Origin: Streptomyces sp. VRA16 Mangrove soil
GTDB taxonomy: Bacteria; Actinomycetota; Actinomycetes; Streptomycetales; Streptomycetaceae
DNA length: 64,000 bases
Direction: 5' to 3'
NCBI RefSeq assembly: GCF_017377775.1
Contig: NZ_JAFVLN010000003.1
Coordinates: 310,001 to 374,000 of the forward strand
The notes under the pieces were generated by a model. That model was not told the DNA's origin. It saw nothing but the letters and a program-made list of their open reading frames with translations, and made no database searches. A program made the translations under genes and the position numbers. Positions 1 to 5,799 of the stretch are shown one piece after another (within the stretch, counting starts at the first letter, position 1; each line of letters starts with the position of its first letter).

Positions 1-466
1 CGGCGAGCGCCTCGACGGCGGGCGGGGCGTCGAACGGGGCCGGGGTGAGGGTCCGGGCCAGCTCCCCCACGGCGTCGAGTACGCGGTTCAACTCGTCCCG
101 GCGCCACGGCACTTCGGGCTGTCTGCCGGGGACCCGCTCGAAGGCGAGGGCGACCCAGGTGCCGTCGTCGTAGGTGGCGAGCAGGCGCGGAGCCGGGACG
201 TCCGGCGGCAGCGCTGCGGCGTGCCGGGCCTCGGCGCGGTGGAGGCCGGGGCTGTGCGGGTTGGTCTCGGCACTGACCGCCTTGACGAAGGCGTGGCGGC
301 CGTCGGCGAGGGTGACGCTCGCCGCCACGCCCGGGGAGAAGCCGCCGGGGCGGGTCTCGGCTCGGGTCACCTCGGCGCCCAGCTTGTCGGTCAGGGCGTT
401 CTTGACGTGGGCCGGGAGCTCGGCCCAGGGGGTTCTTCTGCCGGTGGCGGGCGGGGCCTGGGTCAT
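1..466 (-). CDS. Aminoglycoside phosphotransferase-family protein, N-terminal part (runs off window start)
   Basis: The reading frame opens with ATG at 466 and runs out of the window at base 1, giving about 155 residues. I translated it by hand. It has the N-lobe of an APH/choline-kinase-like fold: a glycine-rich stretch near residues 40-47 (RPGGFSPG), a strand carrying the likely ATP-binding lysine (FVKAV, Lys62), and then a typical APH segment 'VPAPRLLATYDDGTWVALAFERVPG'-like in spacing. The catalytic HxD and DxD loops lie outside the window, so activity cannot be judged. Members phosphorylate small metabolites or antibiotics; the substrate here is unknown. Confidence 0.72.
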   Translation of the reverse strand, partial: MTQAPPATGRRTPWAELPAHVKNALTDKLGAEVTRAETRPGGFSPGVAASVTLADGRHAFVKAVSAETNPHSPGLHRAEARHAAALPPDVPAPRLLATYDDGTWVALAFERVPGRQPEVPWRRDELNRVLDAVGELARTLTPAPFDAPPAVEALA

Positions 467-540
467 GGGGGCGAGCTTGGCCGGTGCGCGGGTTCGGGCG
501 CCAGTCGTTTTCTCGTGCCGGGTGGGTGGGGGTGCGCGTC

Positions 541-665
541 CTCGAGGGTCGCCCCCTCCTCCCCTTCCCGTCCCGATCCCCGGGGGCTGCGCCCCCGGCC
601 CCCCGTGTCTCGTTCTCGGCTGACGGCCGGTGGTCCGTTCTCGCGCCGTTCCCCGCGCCCCTCAC
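541..665 (-). repeat. Stop-codon-linked intergenic repeat, copy 1 (full)
   Basis: Read on the minus strand, the element begins immediately at a TGA (664-662) as GGGGCGCGGGGAACGGCGCG and continues through an 'AACGAGAC' box, a GGGGGC-rich hairpin and 'GGGATCGGGACGGGAAGG' to about 541. The same blocks in the same order occur downstream of the allophanate hydrolase at 27844-27972. This copy sits behind the duplicated LysR tail rather than behind the intact gene. Confidence 0.75.
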
Positions 666-793
666 GGGGACCGCGTCAGGCCGAGCAGGTCTCTGGCCGG
701 ACCCGTGGGTCGATGGCCCGTGGGCCAGACCGCTTTGAGGGAGCGGGTCAGCGGGGGGGGCGTCCAGGGGGCTCGACCAAGCCGCGGGCCGTC
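615..793. repeat. Tandem duplication unit 1: relic of the LysR 3' end
   Basis: Bases 615-793 repeat 794-972 at an offset of 179 bp, with scattered substitutions and a few short indels. The unit carries a second copy of the last 40 or so codons of the LysR gene (same C-terminal peptide ending GLTRSP and stop at 662) plus 47 bp of the downstream repeat element. It has no start codon of its own and is probably non-coding. The divergence between copies argues against an assembly artefact. Confidence 0.85.
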
Positions 794-972
794 CTCGGCT
801 GACAGCCGGTGGTCCGTTCTCGCGCCGTTCCCCGCGCCCCTCACGGGGACCGCGTCAGGCCGAGCAGGTCTCTGGCCGGGCCCGTGGGGCGGTGGCCCGT
901 GGGCCAGACCGCTTTGAGGGAGCGGGTCAGCGGGGGTGCGTCCAGAGGGATCTCGACCAGGCGGCGGGCCGT
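794..972. repeat. Tandem duplication unit 2 (contains the real LysR 3' end)
   Basis: This is the partner of 615-793. It holds the true LysR C-terminus and stop (843-841) followed by a truncated copy of the GGGGCGCGGGG repeat (about 840-794). The simplest history is that the full repeat followed the LysR stop and a 179-bp block spanning the gene tail and the repeat head was then duplicated in tandem. Confidence 0.85.
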
Positions 973-1812
973 CAGTTCCTCCCGCACGGCCAGCTCGCTC
1001 AGGACCGAGGGGCCCGCGCCGCTCACCACCGCCGCCTTCACCGCCGTCGTCGAGGAGAGCTCGATCAGGGGGCGGGCCAGGCCGCCGAGGGCCGCGTCGA
1101 GGACCTGGCGGGTGCCCGAGCCCTCCTCGCGCAGGATGAGCGGAGTGGTGGCCAGCTCGTCCGTCGCCAGTGGCTTGCGCCGGCGTGACCAGGGATGGGT
1201 CGGGGCCGTCACCACGATCAGCCGGTCGTGCGCGACGACCGTCGCGTCCAGCCCCTTGGGGACGGAGACCCCCTCGACGAAGCCGAGGTCCGCCTCCCCG
1301 CTCAGCAGCCGTTCCGCGACCACCGCCGAGTTGCCGGCGAGCAGCGAGACCGCCGTGTCGGGGCGCGCGGCCCGCAGCGTGAGCAGCCAGCGCGGCAGCA
1401 GGTACTCGGCGATCGTCATGCTCGCCGCCACCGTGAGCCGGGAGTCGCGGCGGTCCCGCAGCGCCTGCGCGCCCGCGTCGAACTCCTCCGCCGCCTCCAC
1501 GATCCGCCGCGCCCAGTCCGTCACGAGCGCCCCCGTGTCCGTGAGCCGGGAGCCGCGCGGGGAGCGGTCGACCAGGGCGAGGCCCAGCTGGCGTTCCATG
1601 GAGCGGATCCGGCTGCTGGCCGCGGGCTGGGTGATGCCCAGCTCCCGCGCGGCCGCGCCGAGGCTGCCCAGGCGGGCCACGGCGAGGAGCAGTTCGAGGG
1701 CGCCGAGATCGGGCACGCGATGGGCGAGCACTCCCGGCGGGGTGTCCCGCGGCCCGCCGCCCGTGTCGCCGTCCCGCCGCCCCTGCCCCTGCCCCTGCCG
1801 CTCCGTACTCAT
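841..1812 (-). CDS. LysR-family transcriptional regulator
   Basis: The protein has 323 residues, usual for LysR regulators apart from a Gly/Gln-rich 30-residue N-terminal extension. A winged HTH spans about residues 36-92 (core GSLGAAARELGITQPAASSRIRSMERQLG without its flanks), followed by the periplasmic-binding-like effector domain at about 115-300. It is divergent from the TDT carrier at 1883, so it most likely controls that gene and itself. There is no Shine-Dalgarno sequence in front of ATG 1812, and a CATAAA-N5-TTTATG inverted repeat overlaps the start, which suggests a leaderless, autoregulated transcript. Its 3' end is duplicated downstream. The inducer cannot be inferred. Confidence 0.9.
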   Translation of the reverse strand: MSTERQGQGQGRRDGDTGGGPRDTPPGVLAHRVPDLGALELLLAVARLGSLGAAARELGITQPAASSRIRSMERQLGLALVDRSPRGSRLTDTGALVTDWARRIVEAAEEFDAGAQALRDRRDSRLTVAASMTIAEYLLPRWLLTLRAARPDTAVSLLAGNSAVVAERLLSGEADLGFVEGVSVPKGLDATVVAHDRLIVVTAPTHPWSRRRKPLATDELATTPLILREEGSGTRQVLDAALGGLARPLIELSSTTAVKAAVVSGAGPSVLSELAVREELTARRLVEIPLDAPPLTRSLKAVWPTGHRPTGPARDLLGLTRSP

Positions 1813-1826
1813 AAAGCCAGTTTATG
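1810..1826. promoter_or_regulatory. Candidate LysR operator overlapping the lysR start codon
   Basis: CATAAAGCCAGTTTATG is a perfect 6-bp inverted repeat with a 5-bp spacer. Its left arm contains the LysR initiation codon, read on the minus strand. The T-N11-A spacing is typical of LysR boxes, and the site lies in the 70-bp gap between the divergent genes. The role is inferred. Confidence 0.45.
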
Positions 1827-1882
1827 TGCCCATAGCGGCAACGTCCCTGGTGGGGGCCGTACGCAGGGAGCATGGTGAAGGC

Positions 1883-2998
1883 ATGGTCACCGCCGCCCAC
1901 CCGCACTCCGTCCCCGCGACCGCCGTCCGCGTCGCCGCCGTCCGCCATCTCGGGCCCAACTGGTACGCGTCCGTCATGGGCACCGCGATCGTCGCCAACG
2001 CCGGTGCGACGCTGCCCGTGCAGTTCACCGGCCTGCGCACGGCGTGCACGGTGGTGTGGGCGCTGTCGTCCGTGATGCTGGTGGCGCTGCTGGCGGCGCG
2101 GGCGCTGCACTGGGTGCACCACCGCGACCAGGCCAGGGCCCACCTCCTCGACCCGGCCGTGGCCCCGTTCTACGGCTGCCTGTCGATGGCGATGCTCGCG
2201 GTCGGCGCCGGGACGCTGCTCGTCGGGCAGGACTGGATCGGGCTCGACGCCGCGCTCGCCGTCGACACCGTGCTGTTCGTGGTGGGTACGGTCATCGGGC
2301 TCGCCGCCGCCGTCGCGATCCCGTACCTGATGGTCGTACGGCACCGGATCGAGCCGGGGCAGGCCTCGCCCGTGTGGCTGCTGCCCGTGGTGGCGCCCAT
2401 GGTGTCCGCCGCGGTCGGCCCGCTGCTCGTGCCGCATCTGCCGGCCGGGCAGGCTCAGGAGTCGTTCCTGCTCGCCTGTTACGCGATGTTCGGGCTGAGC
2501 CTGCTCGCCACGCTCGTGATGCTTCCCGTGATCTTCGCCCGGCTGGTCACCGCGGGGCCGCTGCCGCTGGTGCTGACCCCGACCCTCTTCCTGGTCCTCG
2601 GCCCGCTGGGGCAGTCGACGACGGCCGCCAACAAGTTCGCCGACGTCGCGGGCGGCGTGCTGCCCGACTCGTACGCGCACGGCTTCACGGCGTTCGCGGT
2701 GCTCTACGGGGTGCCGGTGATGGGCTTCGCCCTGCTGTGGCTGGCCCTCGCGGTCGCCCTGGTGGTGCGGGCCCGGCGCAAGGGAATGGGGTTCGCGATG
2801 ACGTGGTGGGCGTTCACCTTCCCCGTCGGCACCTGTGTCACCGGCGCCGAGGGCCTCGGCAAGCACACCGGTCTCGCCGTCTTCGACGGGCTCGCGGTCC
2901 TGCTGTACGCGGTGCTGGTGACGGCCTGGGCGGTGGCGTCCGTGCAGACCGCGCGCGGCCTGTTCGACGGGCGGCTGCTCGCCCCGCCGGCCCGGTGA
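1883..2998 (+). CDS. TDT-family (SLAC1/TehA-like) membrane carrier
   Basis: This 371-residue protein is almost entirely hydrophobic, with about ten predicted membrane segments. The N-terminal HLGPNWYASVMGTAIVANAG block is characteristic of the tellurite-resistance/dicarboxylate transporter family (TehA, Mae1, Ssu1). Members export or channel anions such as C4-dicarboxylates or sulfite; the substrate here is not determinable. I chose ATG 1883 because the homology begins about 25 residues after it, although a longer reading frame continues upstream through the LysR gene. The divergent LysR gene is the likely regulator. Confidence 0.82.
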   Translation: MVTAAHPHSVPATAVRVAAVRHLGPNWYASVMGTAIVANAGATLPVQFTGLRTACTVVWALSSVMLVALLAARALHWVHHRDQARAHLLDPAVAPFYGCLSMAMLAVGAGTLLVGQDWIGLDAALAVDTVLFVVGTVIGLAAAVAIPYLMVVRHRIEPGQASPVWLLPVVAPMVSAAVGPLLVPHLPAGQAQESFLLACYAMFGLSLLATLVMLPVIFARLVTAGPLPLVLTPTLFLVLGPLGQSTTAANKFADVAGGVLPDSYAHGFTAFAVLYGVPVMGFALLWLALAVALVVRARRKGMGFAMTWWAFTFPVGTCVTGAEGLGKHTGLAVFDGLAVLLYAVLVTAWAVASVQTARGLFDGRLLAPPAR

Positions 2999-3085
2999 CG
3001 TCCCGGTGACCGCTCGCCCCCTCCAACCCGGTGACGTCCCGGCGGCCGCTCACCCCCGCCGGCCCGGTGACGTCCCGGCGCTCAG
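2992..3085. repeat. 36-bp tandem repeat, about 2.5 copies
   Basis: CCGGTGACGTCCCGG recurs at 2992, 3028 and 3064, exactly 36 bp apart, with partly conserved sequence between. The array begins inside the last codons of the TDT carrier, fills the gap and reaches the stop of the convergent small ORF. The function is unknown; slippage is the likely origin. Confidence 0.8.
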
Positions 3086-3270
3086 CGCTTGAGAGTCCGG
3101 TAGCGCTTGAGCAGCGCCGTGATCCGGGCCGGGTCCGCCGCCCCGTTGAGCTCCGTCAGGAGGTCGTCGGGGCACAGCTCGTAGTGGTCGCCCCACCAGC
3201 GCCGCCCGTGGTTGTCCCAGACGCGGTAGCCGCCGGGCACTCCCCGTGCGGCGAAGCGCCGCCTACTCAC
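3082..3270 (-). CDS. Small conserved-type protein of unknown function (62 aa)
   Basis: This 62-residue protein is rich in aromatic and basic residues, with the core GYRVWDNHGRRWWGDHYELC followed by an acidic helix and a basic C-terminal tail. I do not recognise a family. The GTG start at 3270 lies 2 nt after the TAG of the metal-receptor gene, so the two are probably translationally coupled. The composition and tight coupling make it a likely real gene rather than a chance frame. Confidence 0.6.
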   Translation of the reverse strand: MSRRRFAARGVPGGYRVWDNHGRRWWGDHYELCPDDLLTELNGAADPARITALLKRYRTLKR

Positions 3271-3272
3271 GC

Positions 3273-3998
3273 CTACTCAATCCGCCCCTCCAGCGCACGC
3301 CGCAGCACGGCGGGCGCCTCCCGCAGCGACGGTCCGTACCAGGTGAGATGGCGCCCGCTGACCAGGACCGACCGGGCCCGGAACGCCTCCGGGCCGTCGT
3401 CGGCCGTGAAACGGTACGGCTCGTCGGGCAGCACCACCAAGTCCTTTTCCGCCGCGTCCAGTTCGTCGTGCGGGACACGCGGATAGCGGTCGGCGTGCCC
3501 GGCGTAGAGGTTGTCGACGCCGAGCCGGGCCAACAGGTCACCGGCGAACGTGGCGCGGCCGAGGACCATCCAGGGGCGCCGCCAGATCGGGATCACGGCC
3601 TGCAACCGCCGCGGCGGCGGGGCGAGCCCGTCCCAGGCCGCCTCCGCCTCGTCCAGCCAGCGCGGTCGCGAGCGTGCCCCGCAGGCCCGCAGGACCCGGT
3701 CCAACTCACGTATGGCCTGCGGAAGTTCGCGCACCTCGGTGACGAGCACCTCGACGCCGGCGGCGCTCAGGGCGGCGAGGTCGGACTCCCGGTTCTCCTC
3801 CTCGTTGGCCACGACCAGATCGGGGCGGAGCGCGACGACCGCGGGGACGTCGGGGTTCTTGGTGCCGCCGATCCGGGGCACGGCCGCCGCGTCCAGGCCC
3901 GCCGGATGCGTGCACCAGTCGGTCGCACCGGCCAGGACGCCCGGCAGCGTGACCGCGATCGCCTCGGTGAGCGACGGGACGAGGGAGACGACCCGCAC
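3273..3998 (-). CDS. Helical-backbone metal-receptor (BtuF/FepB-like) protein, no signal peptide
   Basis: This 241-residue protein opens directly on the first strand of a class III solute-binding fold (VRVVSLVPSLTEAIA) and continues with GATDWCTHP, a conserved 'IGGTKNPD' loop and a long backbone helix. BtuF-like proteins bind cobalamin or metal chelates. Unlike a transported lipoprotein it has no signal peptide or lipobox, and no ABC permease or ATPase is nearby, so it is probably cytoplasmic. The GTG start at 3998 is one base after the stop of the upstream XRE-cupin gene; the longer ATG frame back to 4103 lies inside that gene and was rejected. Confidence 0.75.
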   Translation of the reverse strand: MRVVSLVPSLTEAIAVTLPGVLAGATDWCTHPAGLDAAAVPRIGGTKNPDVPAVVALRPDLVVANEEENRESDLAALSAAGVEVLVTEVRELPQAIRELDRVLRACGARSRPRWLDEAEAAWDGLAPPPRRLQAVIPIWRRPWMVLGRATFAGDLLARLGVDNLYAGHADRYPRVPHDELDAAEKDLVVLPDEPYRFTADDGPEAFRARSVLVSGRHLTWYGPSLREAPAVLRRALEGRIE

Positions 3999-3999
3999 G

Positions 4000-4584
4000 C
4001 TACTTGGGGCCGGGCTCGTCGACCGCGTCGATGTGCTCCGCGACCGCCACCACGAGCACCCGTGCGTCCGGCACGGTCGCCCGCCACCGGTGCCGTACGC
4101 CACCGGTCAGATACAGGGTGTCGCCGCGCACCAGACGGTAGGCACGCCCCTCGGCCTCCACCTCGACGGCGCCCTCGGTGACATGCATCAGCACGTCGTT
4201 GCGCAGCTGGAACTCGCGGCCTGGGTCGTGGTCGCCCACGAACTCCTGGGCGTGCATCTGGTGGTGGCCGCGTACGAGGGACCGTACGACGAAGGCGTCC
4301 CCGGCGGCCGGGTCCTCCTCCACCGTGGTGTCGTCGGCGCGCACCAGGTCCACGGTGCGGGCCGGGTCGGCGGCGGCGAGCAGTTCGACGGCGGTGGTGC
4401 CGAGGGCGTCGGCGACCTTCTCCAGGGAGCGGCGGCTGGGCCGCGCCCGCTCGTTCTCGACCTGGCTGAGGAAGGGCACCGACAGGCCGCTGCGCTCGGC
4501 GACGGCGGACAGCGTAAGTTCGAGCGACCGGCGCCGACGCCGGACGGCCGCGCCCACGCGAAGTGACTCCTTGTGTTCGTCCAT
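4000..4584 (-). CDS. XRE-family regulator with C-terminal cupin domain
   Basis: The protein has 194 residues. An N-terminal Cro/CI-type HTH spans about residues 10-65 (LTLSAVAERSGLSVPFLSQV and on), and a single cupin barrel spans about 115-185 (HVTEGAVEVEAEG, GDTLYLTGGVRHRW). This architecture is common in small-molecule-sensing repressors of amine, sugar or phosphonate genes. It heads a three-gene unit with the metal receptor (1-nt gap) and the 62-aa ORF. A GGGAGG-like ribosome site lies upstream of ATG 4584. The ligand is unknown. Confidence 0.87.
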   Translation of the reverse strand: MDEHKESLRVGAAVRRRRRSLELTLSAVAERSGLSVPFLSQVENERARPSRRSLEKVADALGTTAVELLAAADPARTVDLVRADDTTVEEDPAAGDAFVVRSLVRGHHQMHAQEFVGDHDPGREFQLRNDVLMHVTEGAVEVEAEGRAYRLVRGDTLYLTGGVRHRWRATVPDARVLVVAVAEHIDAVDEPGPK

Positions 4585-4700
4585 GTCGTCCGCTCCCTCC
4601 CACCCACCGTGTGCTCTGTTCGCTTGACTGCACCCTACGCATGTTCGGCAAACCGTTTCATGCGAGCGGGACAAGCTGTGGAGCGGGATCGGGCCGTGTG

Positions 4701-5675
4701 CTACAGGTCCCGCCAGTAGACGAGCTGCCCGGCCTCTCCCGGCGCCGCCCCCTCCGCCGGGATGAACAGGCTTACCAGGAGCGCACGACGACCGCCAGGG
4801 TCCGTGATCAGGGTGGCCGAAGGATTGGCGAAGGACGTGGAGCCTCCGCTCGTGCGCAACGGGACCCGGTCGGCTCGGCCGGACGCGGGATCGTAGGCGT
4901 ACGTCGACCAACTGCCGAAGTCGTCGCGCCACCGCTGCCCCTCGATGAGCACCATGGGCCGCCCGGCGAGCGCGAGCCGGTCGCGGTCCCCGATGTTGCC
5001 GCTGTTGCCGAAGCCCGCTATCGCCCGGTCGAGGCGGTGGTCGGGGGCGGCGTGCCAGGTGGTGAAGCCCTTCAGGGTGGCGGTGAGTTGGCGGTCGGTG
5101 TCGCAGTCGGCGCGGTAGTGGCCGGTCAGCTCGACGGTGTCGCCGTGCACGGCGGTGATCGCGGGGGTGCCCTCGGCGCACGAGGAGAGCGTGCGGGGCG
5201 CGTCGAAGCGTTCCGAGGCGTCCCCCGCGAGCAGTGCGTCCGGATCGGCATAGCCGCGTACGGCGATGTGGTTGTCCGGGTCCTTCTCGTACGCCAGGAC
5301 GTAGCCGCCGCGGTCGTCGGCGGCGAGCGCCGGCTGGCTGGTTCCGGCACCGAAGTCGTGGCGGCGGTGCCAGTGCAGCAGGTCGCCGGAGGTGGCGACG
5401 GCGGCATGGAAACGGCCGTCGGCGAGCATCGTGTGGTACACGGCCAGATACGTTCCGTCGGCGGCCTGGACGATCTGGGCGGCGTCCATGGTGCGGCCGG
5501 TGCCGTCGGTGAGGCCGTAGCGGTGACCGTCCGCCACCTCGACATTCGCCGCAAGTTCCACAAATCGGGCGGTGGCCTCCGAGGCGGGCTGCGCGCTGGC
5601 GACGGGCAGCTGCGTCAGGAGCAGTACGGCGGCGAGCGCGGCGGCGGCGAAGGCGGCGAGCCGGGCGGCGGTCAC
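4701..5675 (-). CDS. Secreted beta-propeller (GH43-like) protein
   Basis: The preferred GTG at 5675 starts a clean signal peptide (AARLAAFAAAALAAVLLL, then an ASA-type cleavage site). The mature part of about 290 residues contains repeated blade-like strands such as DGTYLAVYHTML, SGDLLHWHRRHDF and AYDPASGRADRVPL, resembling five-bladed propeller glycosidases; the catalytic acids were not identified. Two cysteines (CAEGTPA, CDTDRQ) may form a disulfide. A longer frame to 5750 exists but its start falls inside the terminator hairpin at 5722-5777, so I rejected it. The enzymatic role is uncertain. Confidence 0.7.
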   Translation of the reverse strand: MTAARLAAFAAAALAAVLLLTQLPVASAQPASEATARFVELAANVEVADGHRYGLTDGTGRTMDAAQIVQAADGTYLAVYHTMLADGRFHAAVATSGDLLHWHRRHDFGAGTSQPALAADDRGGYVLAYEKDPDNHIAVRGYADPDALLAGDASERFDAPRTLSSCAEGTPAITAVHGDTVELTGHYRADCDTDRQLTATLKGFTTWHAAPDHRLDRAIAGFGNSGNIGDRDRLALAGRPMVLIEGQRWRDDFGSWSTYAYDPASGRADRVPLRTSGGSTSFANPSATLITDPGGRRALLVSLFIPAEGAAPGEAGQLVYWRDL

Positions 5676-5721
5676 GGTGCTGTCGAGCGTACGAACGCGC
5701 GCGGTGCGCCCGGAATGCCGG

Positions 5722-5777
5722 GAGGGGTGGGTTCCGTCACAGCCGCACAACAGCGGCGGCGACGGAACCCACCCCTC
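5722..5777. terminator. Long hairpin terminator after the betaine transporter operon
   Basis: A perfect 17-bp inverted repeat (GAGGGGTGGGTTCCGTC at 5722-5738 and its complement at 5761-5777) encloses an inner GCCGC/GCGGC stem. It lies 22 bp past the stop of the permease-binding fusion on the minus strand. No U-tract follows, as is usual in Streptomyces. Confidence 0.8.
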
Positions 5778-5799
5778 GGGGGTCAGGCCGGGACCGGCA

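Noticed and set aside
2992..3085. Possible CRISPR array
   Set aside because: The 36-bp period resembles one, but repeats of 15 bp with related spacers, only three copies and overlap with coding sequence do not fit; there are no cas genes.
5676..5750. Longer N-terminus for the secreted propeller protein
   Set aside because: The extra codons run through the perfect hairpin terminator of the upstream operon, and the signal peptide begins at GTG 5675.
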